Positions 1 through 12,390 of a stretch of 64,000 nucleotides of DNA are shown here, in pieces; position 1 is the first letter of the stretch; each line of letters opens with the position of its first letter. This stretch comes from Mastigias papua (taxonomy: Eukaryota; Cnidaria; Scyphozoa; Rhizostomeae; Mastigiidae), in the NCBI GenBank assembly GCA_964019165.1, contig OZ025274.1, positions 11,408,907 through 11,472,906 on the forward strand, written 5' to 3'. Both the position numbers and the translations under genes were made by a program. The notes beneath the pieces are model-generated. The model was given only the letters and a program-made list of their open reading frames with translations, searched no databases and was not told the DNA's origin.

Positions 1-153
1 ACGGCAATCTTTGGTGCTCTAATGGTATTGCTGCCAGTGCTGAAACTGGTTCAATCTTTTGGAGATGCTTTGCTTGCAGCGAAGCCATATTTGCGGAAAG
101 CAGAAAGAGAAAGATGGCAGAATAAAGCCTCAGTTATAGAACTAAAGTATTGA
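1..153 (+). CDS. 3'-terminal coding exon of an unrecognised gene (partial)
   Basis: The first base of the window is in frame with a 50-codon open frame that ends in TGA at 151-153. The peptide starts with a hydrophobic stretch (AIFGALMVLLPVLKLVQ), which could be a membrane helix, and ends with a charged tail (YLRKAERERWQNKAS...ELKY). An AATAAA lies 14 nt after the stop, which fits a last exon with a very short 3' UTR. I do not recognise the family. The 5' part of the exon and the gene are outside the window, so a chance open frame is possible. Confidence 0.4.
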   Translation, partial: TAIFGALMVLLPVLKLVQSFGDALLAAKPYLRKAERERWQNKASVIELKY

Positions 154-166
154 CAAGTTTTTATGA

Positions 167-172
167 AATAAA
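167..172 (+). promoter_or_regulatory. Candidate polyadenylation signal AATAAA
   Basis: Canonical AATAAA hexamer 14 nt downstream of the TGA of the partial exon at 1-153; a T/G-rich stretch (ggtgttctttgtaatt) follows. Support comes only from position and sequence. Confidence 0.35.
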
Positions 173-2213
173 CGGTGTTCTTTGTAATTAGTTTATTGAT
201 CTGTGGGGCCATACCTCTTAGTTATTAGGCTTGCTTTCAACCAACAAGAGGAGCTTTTCTCTTAATTTAATTACGCCTAGTTCATTGAAGTCCAGAAGAA
301 AGATAGCGTAGCAACTTCAATGTAATTTTTCCAGTGAAGTGATTCACCTATCTGAATATTTCAGAAGTGAAATCAGAAAAATACCCTGGTACGGAAGGCG
401 AGTTCAACGACATTTTATTTTTGCCTTGTGCTCTTTCTTCATTCTATGTTTGATGTAGGTTAAAAGAAGCACTGTCTATGATTGTCTTCTATATGATACT
501 GTAAACAGCTCGTGTTTTAAACAGTTTTTCAAGTGTTCTAAGCAGCTCTTCATATGTTCTGTGAAACGTTCGTTGCCTGATCACCTTTCGTAGATAATTA
601 GAGTCTTGAAGATTCTCAAAACGTTTTGGCACGTGTGGTGCACTGAGTAATGGAGAATATAACTCAATTTCCAGTGACTTCAAAAATTTGTTTGAGAAAT
701 CAGCAAGAGTTATGCAAAATTGTGATTTATTACATGCGACTTTGTATGACCTATTCCTCATTTATTATTTCTTCTATATGGCAAATAAATTTGTTTAGTG
801 TGTTTGATTGGCAAAGGCGGTAATTCTGCAGGAAATTACAACAGCAAGCCAGATATTCCTAGCTCCTTTTTATTCGAGCAGGTGAAACAACGATCGTTAA
901 TTTTTTGTTTCGATATGAATTTATTTGAAGAAAAAAGGTAGTACATTTACAAATTCAAAGTTCCAGAATTTGTTTATTCCTTATCGATGTTGTCCATCTT
1001 GTCGAGTATGAGCAAGCGGTATTTCATTTTAGCTTTGGCGCAAGTAAATATTAACTGCAGGATCTGCAAGCTAACGCTTACCGTCTTTAGAGAGAATTTA
1101 GTTTAAGGTGTTGGTCAAAGAGAATATGGTGGTGACTTGATGACGTACTAGACATTGCTTTTAATGCATTTTGTTTTGTGAATGTGTTAAACTTCATTCC
1201 TACAATATGCTACTTGTTCTTTGAATTTTTTCTATAGTCAGAGATTGTGGTTTGTTTCCATGCTATGTGGAAGCCTGGGGTTGAGTGCAATGGACTTATA
1301 ACATGCCTGGGGCGATAACATTTTGTGCATTATAATGGCGGCAAATGATCAGCATGTTTTGCAAAGGCCAATGCCAAAGAATGGTTTCCATACAAACCGT
1401 ATAGGAGCCACAGAAGAGCTCGCAACTGCCTGCGACTGCCTGTGGCTGCCTACGGTCTATCACCAGCTACTTGAAACTATATATGCAAAGAAGTAATGTG
1501 CAAACAATAGTCTCAAGCTGGATGCGACAGTTTGGGACCTCTTGGAAAATGTTAAACTGTTCAACTTTTGCTACATTTTCCAGCTGATCCTAGCTCTTTA
1601 CGATTTTTTGCGGAGTAATGGAAGCACGTCTACTGGGAAGGTGCAAGCGATCGGCTGCATGCTGTCGCAAGCTCCTGACGGAAACTAATCTTACTGTCTC
1701 TGTACGTTGTGGTGGATGACCTCAAAGAGTGAATTTTTGAAGCAGGAGTCAAATTTTCTATTATTCCTATTAGCAATTTGCTTAAAGTTGGCTACAGATG
1801 ATAGATAACTGTTAAAAAACGCCGACAAGCTCACTAAAATGAGAAATTAGCTATTTTCCTTATTATTTGAAGTTTCTAATAAGTTGAAGTGTCTATTATA
1901 TGCTCATAAATACCTTAAGTCCTTTATAAAAAATTCTGAATGAACAATCTGTAGAAGCAAGAACATAGTACACGGCAAGAACTTCCATCCATAGTTTTGT
2001 TTTCCGTTGGAACTGAGAGAGTGTTAGAACTGTTAACTTCATTTGACAAGGATAGCAACTGACAGCCTTTCTACTGAATATTATCTATGCCATATGTTGC
2101 TTTCATTGCTTCATGGCATGTGATTTCACTTCTCAGTCTATAATCACTATTATCCTCTCTGAAAATATTCCTCATGAACGACGGGCTCAGGTTTATTTGT
2201 TAGTTTGAAGATT
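173..2213. other. AT-rich intergenic stretch, nothing recognised
   Basis: No conserved domain, RNA gene or obvious repeat was seen. The only open frame above 250 nt (minus strand, 489-761, 90 codons) has no recognisable motif and no supporting splice or start context; it could be a fragment of an old mobile element. Confidence 0.4.
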
Positions 2214-3480
2214 TCAGTCTCTAGCATTTGCACATTGTGCTGATGTATAAGTACACCTTTTTCCTAAGGACTTTTTTAGCTCAACCTCACTGTCTATGCA
2301 AACCAGTCGTAATGCCCTTTCTTGTAAATTGTTTAGCCTAGAATTGATTGTCCTATCATGAAACTTCCGCTCATGTAAACAATAATTAAGCTGTACTGTT
2401 ATGAAAAGATTCATGTAAGTTTCTGAATTGATATGATCAATATAGTGAGACAGGCGAGTGAATGCATGTTGCTTTTGAATGTGCCATTTCGCATAAATCT
2501 TCGACATGTTTCCTATAACTTAATTTCTTATCAACAGTGGCAGTCAATAGTATTTCATGTTTGGTCTCATTAATTTATGATTTTCCGATTGTAACTATCA
2601 CTTACATGCAATTATTACGAAAACTCATTTAGTGACGTTTGTGATCCTTCAATTTCACATAGTCAGAAAGCCATTTTACACATACAGTTCCATCTGATTA
2701 GCAATAGTATCAAAGTTTGGATGGCTTGCAGAGAAAGCGACATCGTCAGTATAATCACAACTCATTTTACGCTTTATACACAAGATAATATCATGTATAT
2801 AGATATTAAACAACAAAAGCCACAGTATAGAACCTTGAGGTACTCTAATTTTTGCCTCTTTTCAGTCACTAAAGGAACTTTTTGTCTTTACTCTCTGTTA
2901 TCTCTATGACAAGTAGTTTCTTGTGAGATGAAGTGCGTCCAGGTTTAGTCCATATGCATATGTTTTCACTACAAGAGATTATGAATTTGATTATAAGAAC
3001 AAGAAAGAACCACATGTATGCTATCTAGAGCTTTTGAAATATCCATGAAAACTGCGTCGGTAAATCCCTTGCCATCACTGTTATTCTTACAATTTCCAAA
3101 ATCTATAATCATCTGTAAAGACTAAGAAATAGCTCGATTTTTATCACCATCCTTATTTTAGAGTTCATCCTCAAGCTTTATTTTCCCACGACTAAATCAA
3201 TTCTTACAATGTTTAGGAAGTCCAGTGTATCCCTTTCTAAAGCCTCCTAGCAGTTGGCAGAAGAGCTGATCAATAAAATCGATCACGGTAGGAAGAAAAC
3301 TTACTGGCCTGTAATTGCTCTTGCACATATTGTCATCCTTCCTACAGATGTAGGAAATATCAGCCAGTTTTCATTTGGAAATAAACCCTATTCAATGCAG
3401 CATTCACTGAAATATGCATTTTTCAAGATTTTGGGATTCTCGCAGAAAAGAGCATCTTCAGGTAGAAATATTTTAATTTA
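2214..3480 (-). mobile_element. Decayed non-LTR retrotransposon (LINE), reverse transcriptase part
   Basis: Read on the minus strand, fragments of a jockey/CR1-like LINE reverse transcriptase appear in the right order but in different frames. An N-terminal LADISYICRKDDN then NYRPVSF block lies at about 3299-3375, motif A-like AVFMDISKALDS at about 3021-3060, motif B-like IRVPQGSILW near 2815-2860, the catalytic motif as YTDDV near 2740-2755 (usual YADD), and the C-terminal RT segment RTINSRLNNLQERALRLV near 2300-2350. Stop codons and frameshifts separate the blocks, so it is dead. No endonuclease domain or target-site duplication was identified. The family is clear from motif order; the exact clade is not. 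Confidence 0.72.
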
Positions 3481-3552
3481 CTAACTCCCAAAAATCTGAC
3501 AGCATGTGTTGCAAAAGCTAAAGCACGAGACGCCCAAAGACATTATGAACAA

Positions 3553-3925
3553 TGCACGTGTTTTTATAGGAAAGTTTATTCGACCAGTATTGAAACTTTG
3601 ATTTTTCATCATTTCAGTACTGAAAATTGCTTAAGACTTTCTTAGCAAAAATAGCCAAGTGTATGCACCACTTCAGTGTTTCACAGACAGACAGGCAGGC
3701 ACTACACAAACATATCATTCCGTAAAATAGATACCCACAAGGTACCTATACAAATTAAGTAAAAGCGACGATTATCTTGCGTGAAATATTTGAATTTTAA
3801 AGGTATATGACTTATCAACTTAGTTTGGTCTCCGAAACCCTATGCTGAACTTTGTTAATTTTTTGAGCTGTCGAGTACTATATTCTTGTAGCCCACTTTC
3901 TTATAAAAGAGAACGTGTATATATG
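3553..3925 (+). mobile_element. MITE family A, copy 1
   Basis: Homologous along its length to the copy at 4759-5098: shared blocks include TTTCAGTACTGAAA, TCTTGCGTGAA, GAATTTTAAAGGTAT and TTTTTGAGCTGTCGAGTAC. The ends are imperfect inverted repeats built on CACGT(T)nTTTATA(A/G)GAAAGT. No coding capacity. The family name is only a label for this window. Confidence 0.6.
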
Positions 3926-4758
3926 CAGCATAAATATCTGTTCAATTAGCTGAGCATATTTCTATCTGCAACATTCCAATAGCAACAATGGGAGTCGCAC
4001 TTAGTTATGATTGGATGTTGCCAGTCGTTTGGAGCACATTTCATCCGATTTCAAACCAGCCGTAGTTTCTTGTTTGCGGTAATTCTTCTCTTTTTGTAGC
4101 TAGAGAGTATCATCAATTCAAACTTTGTTTCCAGCAGCCAACAGACTACAAACTAAAGTTTCATTTGAATGATGACGCATATAGTCTGCATATTCAAAAG
4201 ATTTTTATAGAAGCACTTCTCTATTTCTATGCAAGCCAGACCGCTATTGTTTGGCAATTAAGTACATGAAGACGTTTTGAACGGTTCAAGAACTCTTTAG
4301 AAGATAACATTTTTTAAGTTTTCAGCCAAACACGTTCTTTGGCAACTGAGAATGGAATAAAAGCCCTCATAAACAGCTTAATGTTGTGTTTTGGTGAAAA
4401 ATGTCGAGAATTACCGAGCCAAAATTCCAAAGACCAACAGAGCCTACTTTGTGCATAAGAGCGTTACACACACAGGATTGCACCCATCAGGGACATCCCC
4501 ATATTCACCAACAATTCAATTATTTAAGGGAAATAAATGGTGTTCAATAGGGCGGCCAGAGTGTTTTGTAGTTATATGGAGCGAGAACGATTAACAGGCT
4601 TAACCCTAGCCAATGCTGATAGGACCACACGTGACTTCATCGTAGCACACGTGCTTCATTTTACCTTGTGATTTCACGGTGAGCTTGTAAGGATTATGGC
4701 TTCATAGTGCACAAAGTTCCCAGAGGACAGAATTCGTGGGCATGGTGGTTACTAACAT

Positions 4759-5098
4759 ATACACGTTTTGTATGAGAGCGTTTTTTCACCCAGCTCTGAA
4801 TCTTTCGTAGATTTTTCATGATTTCAGTACTGAAACTTTCTTAAGACTTACTTAGGAAGAATAATCGAATTTGCGTAACACTTAGACTGACTGGCATCAC
4901 ACAAACATAACTCTGCAATACACAGGTTACTACAAGAATTCTATACAAACTAGGTAAAATTGACAATTGTCTTGCGTGAATATGGGAATTTTAAAGGTAT
5001 TTGATTAGGTCACAATACTAAACTTTGTTAACTTTTTGAGCTGTCGAGTACAACTTGCTTATAAGCAGCTTTCTTATAAAGACGTGCATTATATGACT
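4759..5098 (+). mobile_element. MITE family A, copy 2
   Basis: Same orientation and block order as the copy at 3553-3925, separated from it by about 0.8 kb. Ends in TTTCTTATAAAGACGTGCA, the inverted form of the start-type sequence ACACGTTTTGTATGAGAG. Confidence 0.6.
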
Positions 5099-5477
5099 GA
5101 GGATTAGGATAAAGTTTATTGAAATGTTAAATATTTTGAGACAAGTTGAATGTGCCAGAGAAAAGTTCTAATGTCATATTATCTCAAGTCTGTTCTACCG
5201 TGCTTAGTTCGGTCGTACAGTTTTGGATCTATTATGGAATGTTCTTATAATTTACTAAACGTCGGAGAAGAGAAGCGCCACAAGTAAAATCCTAATTATT
5301 CACTATAGAATTTAGCAGTATAGGTCTAATTAGGAGCCGGGTACAACGCCTAGTTCTAGAAGTTCCTAATGCTTGGATCTATTTTGACCACAATTTAGTG
5401 CTAGGTGTTCCTTGGCAGTTTTTTCTAACGGTACAGCTAGTGCTATAGGCATTGCTAAGTGGTCAACTTTAAGATAG

Positions 5478-5926
5478 AGTACTATACACTCCTTTTTTAA
5501 TGAGAGCAATATTTTAAGAATACGAGCCTCAAAATTCATGGAAAATTAAGAACAAATTAAGAACAAGCTGAGGCTGAAGCACTATCGTAAAATGACTTGA
5601 AATTGATATAAAATTTTTTTGCTAAAAGTCATCGAAACACCCAAATCATCAGTGTGTAAAACAATTTGTAAGTGTACCAAGACTTTCAGCAAGGATTATA
5701 CATCTGTGAGAATGTATATCTTTTGTCTTCTGCTGTTTTTTAAAATAATGCCTGTTTTGTAAACATTAATCTTCTCTTGTGTTTTGTCTAATATCTACAT
5801 TGCTTACACCCCAATAATTTAAGAACAGATTAAGAAGAATTCAGCCTCAAAATTTAGGAAAAATTAAGAACAGCCAGCGTGAACCTCAATCTTACTGGTT
5901 CTTTTAAAAAAAAGAGTGCATGTACT
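5478..5926. mobile_element. MITE with imperfect ~30-bp inverted ends, probably family A-like
   Basis: The left end AGTACTATACACTCC-TTTTTT and the inverted right end AGTACATGCACTCTTTTTTTT match each other; the TIR style (ACNC-T-rich-AANAGNNC) resembles family A. Inside, the block AGCCTCAAAATT...AAATTAAGAACA occurs twice (about 5525-5570 and 5833-5875). No open frame of note. Confidence 0.45.
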
Positions 5927-6401
5927 TCAAGTTTCAACGGAACTTGCCTATGAACCACTTGTTACAACTGACTTATTGTTCAAGGGCATTTTGGCATCGT
6001 TTAACAGTCACAAAGAACAAGCATTGTTCCTCCGATATCCTTATGGTGAACACAAAGCGCTGTTATTGACCACACCATAAAAACTGTTAATTTTGTTCAA
6101 CAACTGTGCATAAATAGACTTGTGAGTGTTTGATTTCATTAGTCCTCAGCAGAGCTTTCTGTCCATACATTTCATTAGGCAAAGGATCTTTGTTCATATT
6201 TCGAATTTATTTAGAAGCCTTAAATATAGTCCTCTGTATTTTTAATGTCATTTCGTATTTCGTATTTCGTATTGCGTAACAAACCCTCTAAAACACGTTA
6301 AAAATCCTTAGAAATTTCAGAACATTACGTTAATTTTCAAATATTAGGAGTTATGTGTTTAGTCATTTGCTTTATTGAGATGGACATTCACAAATTTTTA
6401 T

Positions 6402-6945
6402 ATTAGGGAGAGATCATTGTTTATGACCGGGTTGGGGCTGAAGAGGAAATGGGGGGGGTTGTTGAAAACATACCTTGTGCTAGATGGGATGGCAAAATAC
6501 GTTTTGGGAACAGGGGTGGTGTAAAAACATATACCGTATTTAAGCATTGGTATTAAATCTAAAATATCAAATATGCCGGTGTATCACTAAGGGATATTTG
6601 AACAGCTGAGTGCAAAAGAGTTTGAAGAAGTCGAAGCAAAGAGAATGAAGAAGAATGTCTAGCACTTTGCAAAGTTACTGGTTGACATGAATGACGGGGC
6701 TTCTATTGTAAATAAACAAATAAAAGCATGTTTATTAAAAGGTAAACAAGAGCTGTTCTTCTTCAATAGAATTTATTTACTGCAGTATCATTCAGCCTTG
6801 TTTTACTGCTTTCCTTCGGTTCGGTAATGAAAATTTGACTTATGCAAATGGTCGGGTAAAGTCTTTTTTGAGGGCGCATAATGCTTTCTGTTCAGCCCCC
6901 CACCCCAGCCATAAACAATGACCGCTTCCATAATTTAAGTCGTAA
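6402..6945. repeat. Imperfect inverted repeat, candidate MITE
   Basis: TCATTGTTTATGACCGGGTTGG and following GGGGCTGAA at about 6412-6442 recur inverted at about 6890-6930 as TTCAGCCCCCCACCCCAGCC then ATAAACAATGACCG. The 0.45 kb between them is AT-rich without coding features. Target-site duplication not seen. Confidence 0.4.
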
Positions 6946-7139
6946 TAGACCCAAGCAATAATATTCAAACTCTTTGCCAATATTAGCATAGGAAGACACA
7001 AAGTTATCTGTCCTCCCCCAATGAAGGTCATTTACAATTTCAAGCATCGAATATTTAACCAACAAAATACAGCATACAAACTGCTAAAAGATTTTCCCAC
7101 TTTTGCAAGGACCCAAAGATCAACATCTGGTTAGTAGTT

Positions 7140-8337
7140 TTATTCGTGCTTTGCTAATTCAATTCAATTCCTTCATTTCAAATAGCTGTTAGACATATCT
7201 GCAATTATATGAGATTGCTGACCCTAAACTAAGCCCGTATCGTCAGCACACTGTCTGCCTATCAACTAAATGTTTCGCAACAAAATGGGTATTTCGCGGA
7301 GGCTGAATAATATTGGGGAGTCTCCATTACTTGATTGAAAATGAATCACAGGAGCATCCCCCAGTGAATGTAGAAAATTTAAAAACAATATCGAGGAGCT
7401 CGTTTTGTATTGATTAATTCGATTTTATTTAATTCAGCATTATTAACCCACAATCCTCTTTGAGTAAAAGCATTAAAGAAGTAGAAATATCTAACTGATT
7501 ATTTTAAGTAAGTCTTGCATGCCTCTTGGTAAGGATGTAATCGCTGTCTGTCAGAGTTTCCTTGTCTCTAAAATATTTCTTTCTATATATTAATAGGGAA
7601 ATGTTTGCGGTCTCATTTTATCGTGATTAGGTTTTACTTCATGGAGTTTTGTTTACATCTCTTACAAAATGGCTTAATGAATTCCAGAATTATTTGATTT
7701 ACCTCTTTTCTGCATTTATGATAGAGATCATCTTGCCCTTTTGTTATTCAGACAAGACAAAAGGGCATATCTGGAGATATCCATAGCTGCTGTTTAGTGA
7801 AGACAATATGACTTAGAAAAGAGTGTGTTATTTTGTCCTTGGCCAGTTGTTGAACTCTGGACTGTTATCATATGAACTGCCGGCAATTCTTCAATATCAC
7901 ATGAAATATGTTTTGGTACCACCGCAATAGATAAGAAATATAATCATCATAATAACTGGTGATAGTCTTAGAGCAAGTTATATGACATTTTCCTATCATG
8001 AGACATCATCTACCCATTTGGCCTCTCTTTTTGTTTCAAGCATTGTTTCAAGCCAGCCAACACTTTGTAAATATTTTGTGCACCGAGAACTTCTGCACAA
8101 ACCAAAGACGGTGGATAATTTTCTTGTTGTTAAATCGCGATTGAAGCTGTCTGTAGCTCTGCTGCGTATAATTGCGCGATACGTAGCAACCAAGAGTGAC
8201 AATTACTCTATTCTTTCTAACATAATTCAGTGTTGTGATGTTGGGAAATTAGCGCTTCTAATTTATAAATTGCTTTCTTACGACACAGTATGTAACAAAT
8301 GGCTGTATCCTGATAAAACATCTACGAATAAGGAACA
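7140..8337. other. Non-genic stretch with ambiguous open frames
   Basis: The longest open frame in the window's left third (7982-8404, plus, 140 codons) has no domain and its 3' end runs into a MITE family A copy. An opposite-strand frame at 7996-8202 is equally open. Neither can be defended as a gene from sequence alone. Confidence 0.35.
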
Positions 8338-8640
8338 TGAATGCGCGTCTTTTTGTAAGAACGTGGTTTATAAGAAAGTAATATTCGCCTGCCCAAAAAG
8401 TTAAGAAAGTTCAATACTTGAATTTTAAGATATAAGAAAGTTGACAGATTGATAGATTGGAAATGTCATTTTTCACGCTAGCCAGTGTCCTACGAAAACC
8501 CATACAATTCGTTGCTATGTTTTTGCGGTACCTATCTATGCAAGTAGCACTGCAGTGTTACACAAACTCGAATAGTTTTGCCAAGGAAGTTTTAAGAAAG
8601 TAAAAAGCATTCTTATGACAACACTTTCAATATTCCTCTC
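8338..8640 (-). mobile_element. MITE family A, copy 3 (inverted)
   Basis: Reverse complement matches the copies at 3.5 and 4.8 kb: TGTGTAACACT, CTTAAAACTTCCTTGGCAAA and the terminal TTTATAAGAAAGT motif near 8368-8382, followed by CAAAAAGTTAAGAAAGTT as in the other copies. More diverged than copies 1 and 2. Confidence 0.5.
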
Positions 8641-9504
8641 AGTTCGTGGCTTCAGGCAATTGAGGCACGATGCATTCAACTTGTTGCTCTGCTGTCGTCA
8701 AGTAAATTACATAGACTACACGACAGTCTGAAATACCTACTGGTAGTTCAAACGATTTGTTAGATACCTCCTAAATCACTAAGCAGTTGGAATCTCTGCA
8801 CAATTTGGATTTATGACTGCACCTTATAATAAGTCCTGGCTACCATTCCCATCAAACTTTCTAGTTTCTGGCCCTACCACTTGCTAGCCTGAAATGTCAT
8901 CACATTGTTTCTCATATCTCAACTTTGCCAGTTCACTATATTCTACCAAGAACATGGGCGATTCATAAACTCGATGAAATTAATGTTGGAGTTTAAGGTC
9001 ATTAGTTAGTCTAAAAAATTGAACTCTCTCTCCATCGCCTAACTGCTTTTCATGTTTGCATCTTGAATCTCTTTTTCGTATTGCAACAAAGTTTAAATGA
9101 GATATTGGAGATGCCCTCTACACGTGGAGAAATATTCAACTTTTTTCATTTTGAACCTCGACATCCTGTAAATCTATAGATCTCATCCTCCTGTAAATCT
9201 ATCTGCTGGGCTCTCTTCTACCTTACTTTGTTACTGGTGAGCGATTGTGTCCAGAAACGCTTCTCTCCAATGGCGTGGTTACAGTCTATGTTATTAAGCT
9301 CACTGTGGGATTTGAGACTAACAACCACATGAACATAGAGAAAGAAAACATAAATAATGATTGCAGCTCAGTGATGACCTATTTCCAAGTGCCTTACTTT
9401 TAAATGTATTGGCCTTAAAATATCCTTAAGGAATTGTAATAAAAACATAGTAATAAAAGATAAAGTGAATTGGCAGCCATGTTTATTCAATCCACTTACC
9501 TTAT

Positions 9505-9848
9505 GGGTACAAATTTTCGCCTGTAGACGTTGTTGAGGAACAATTTTCGCGGACTTTTGGCCAAAAACAATGCGAAATCCGCAGTCTTACGAGTATTCTA
9601 GCGGATTGGCCAGTTTTGAGAAATGCTGTGGCATTTATTGTCGCATTTTGAGAAACTTTAAAATACGTTTTACTCTTTTTGCCTAGAATTCTTTTATTTG
9701 AAAATCAAGTTTTGTGGATGGCTGAAGTTTGCGTTATTTTTTCGGAATACATTTTGAAGATTGATTTATTTCCGACCAGTTCCGCGAAGTTTAATTTCAG
9801 GATTTAGGGTCAAAATCGTGAAAATTAAATCCGCGAAAATTTCTACCC
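9505..9848. mobile_element. 344-bp MITE with GGGTA-AAATTTTCGC inverted ends
   Basis: Left end GGGTACAAATTTTCGC (9505-9520) and right end GCGAAAATTTCTACCC (9833-9848) are inverted repeats with one mismatch. The interior repeats CCGCGAA/TTCGCGG-type words and has no coding frame. Similar TIRs occur in cnidarian MITEs as far as I recall; superfamily not assigned. Confidence 0.62.
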
Positions 9849-12008
9849 TTGTATTACATTTTCTGCATAGGAACCAATCCTCCGACTAATCCTGACCCTC
9901 TCTTGTAATGTTATAGATACCTAGATATTCATCGAAGAGGACTTCTTGATTTATAAGTAAATGGTCTTGTCAGTTATATACAAAGTACCTTATCATGGTA
10001 TCTTTATCCCTAGTTGGGTTTATTGATCGTAGGGATCTTCAATGAAAAAAGCATCACCTTTCTTTTTGCTCACTCATTTTTCAGGCCTCTAGGTATACGA
10101 AACAGTTATGCAGCTATTTACCAACATGTCCCATGTTTTGTAAATCGAACAACAGCATTTACACAATCTCATATAAAAAAATTTCTGGCTTTTAGGGCCC
10201 AAGTTTGTCGATGGAAAATGCCTCGTAAAGCAAAATTTCAGTAAGAAGGAGAACAAAATATTGAGATTTCCATCATTATTATCTCTTTTCTCGCATTTCA
10301 TAGTCTATGAAAGTGACCGTAACAATCCAGAATTTTCTTTATTTTTTCTGCAACCTGAGATTTCTGATTTATCCCACAGATTTCCGTTACCATGCCACTA
10401 ATGTCTAGAAAAGATGTCCTCTTTTTTGAACCCAAATCCAGTGCCCCAGTAAAAACCTAAGCTCAGACCTGTTACATTCTCATCACTTCAAGCTGCACAT
10501 CACTATAAGTCGAAATTTCACTATATATCAATTTTCACAAGACAGCACAGTACTTTTGTAAATTCTTTTAAAAGATAAAAGTATCGAGACGACTTTTCAT
10601 GTGTTACGATCTTCTTCTTTTTCTTCTCTCTCGAGCTTTACCCCCAATTATGTAGTGTCTCAAGTGCAGATCACTTTTCTCCACATCTTCCTGCCACTCG
10701 CCTACTCCTCTCTCAGTCCAAATCATTCTTTGTACAACCCTTCCATTTTATGTATCACTTCCGTATCATTGGTCACACAATCCATCCATTTTATATGCAG
10801 CGATATACTTTCAGAATGCCGTGGAAGGATATCCCGTGTTGGTTATACAAGCTGCACTACCTGAAAGCAAAAACATTCCTAGAATGCAATCAGTTAATAT
10901 CATTGCTTGTACAATTTAGCATCCTCGTTTAGGATCGAATAAGCTACTGGCAGTAAAATGTTTAGAAAGTTTGCAAAGCAAGCAATCGCCAGAGATATCA
11001 TTCTAGCCTGCATTCAAATACTTCGGTATAATTAAAGATCTTCAACCTCTTCGCACTCGTACTCAGATCCACTACGAGGCTCTAATCTATGGCAAGTCAT
11101 TCCTTATTAACACTCACTCCCTTCCACCGATGGACATCTAGCTACTTCTGACCTTGTATTAGGCCTCACATATAATATTTTTGCTAAGTCACAGGGTGAA
11201 TAATACTCAACTACGCTATAAGCCAATAAAGAAAATCTTATTCAGACGGTAATGGACTTATTATATGAGAGCTAACCTAATTGGACGTAAATGCGACTGC
11301 AGATTAGGCCCACCAAAGGGCCTCTAGAATGTATACTCATTGCTACATTGCATTAAATATATGACTAGTGCTTTGTGATATGTTGGTGAAGATCATTCCC
11401 CTTGCATATTATGCCGAATATGGCCAGAACGTAAGAAGGATCTGCTACACTCATTTTTCTAAGTATGATGCGTAAAATCATGAATCATGGGAAATGTGAG
11501 AGTTTTAAGATTCAACTACTGGAACATAGTGTGGAAGAATTATTAATTGTAGTCCAAAGATCCCTGTGAAGAACAAAAGTAATATTTCTTTTTTAGAGGA
11601 GCAAAGACATGGAATCTACTGCAACATAAGTGAACTAGGAAATACTAATGTTCGATTCAGCTACTGTAAGCAAAATGATCTGCGAATTACAAAAGTAATC
11701 TAAATTTGAAGAAGGCAGTTAATCGGCATGAAAGCATTTTAAGACGTGTGTAAAACATGGAATTCTCTTTCATCTGATGCCAACAGGCCACATTTCTAAA
11801 CTCTTCTAAGCTTTGTCTATGATTTTTTATTAGCTTTTCCGTATGGAACACCATTTTTTTAGCTATTTGCAATCAGAGAACATCGTACTACATCCTATAC
11901 AGATGAAACATTGCGATGTAAGAGTGGTCAAATTCTGAATTCTTGTCATAAAATTAAACTTTTTATACTACTATCACTATTGCCATTATTATAGTTGTAT
12001 TAAAACCA
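9849..12008. other. Gene-free stretch, nothing recognised
   Basis: Short overlapping open frames at 10,014-10,932 lack motifs and splice context. No repeat with defined ends was found here. Confidence 0.35.
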
Positions 12009-12390
12009 AGTACAGGTATTTCTTTTTATATGAAAACTTTTTGTTAGAAAGGGAGCCTATAAAAACCGAAAAACTTAAGAAAATCTAAAGAAAATCCCCG
12101 GCCTTGTACTTTTGAATTGTGATTTTTAAAGACGCTGCTTTTCCAATAGGCTTGAAAAGTCTTCAGTTATTTTGAGATCAAAAAGGTGAATTTATTTTAT
12201 AGCTAGTTTACACAAAGGGGGCTCAAGAACAATTATTATTTGAGACGAAGGAATGCGCTATTAAGCATATTAAGGGGAAAAGGAATTAAAAAAGTACTAA
12301 GAATAACAGAAGAATACTAAGAAAAGGCAATTTTTTAAGAAATTGAACTTTGGGCCAGGACTTTTCTTATAAAAATAAAAACATGTAGTC
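12009..12390. mobile_element. MITE family A-like copy 5
   Basis: Left end GTACAGGTATTTCTTTTTAT and inverted right end GACTACATGTTTTTATTTTT share the family A end structure (T-rich tract then TAAGAAAAGT). The interior is diverged from copies 1-3. Confidence 0.45.

Noticed and set aside
6436..6448. CTGAAGAGGAAA as a hammerhead core
   Set aside because: No room for stem II between the two core halves.
7982..8404. 140-codon open frame as a gene
   Set aside because: No domain, no splice or promoter support, its 3' end lies in a MITE copy, and the opposite strand is also open.
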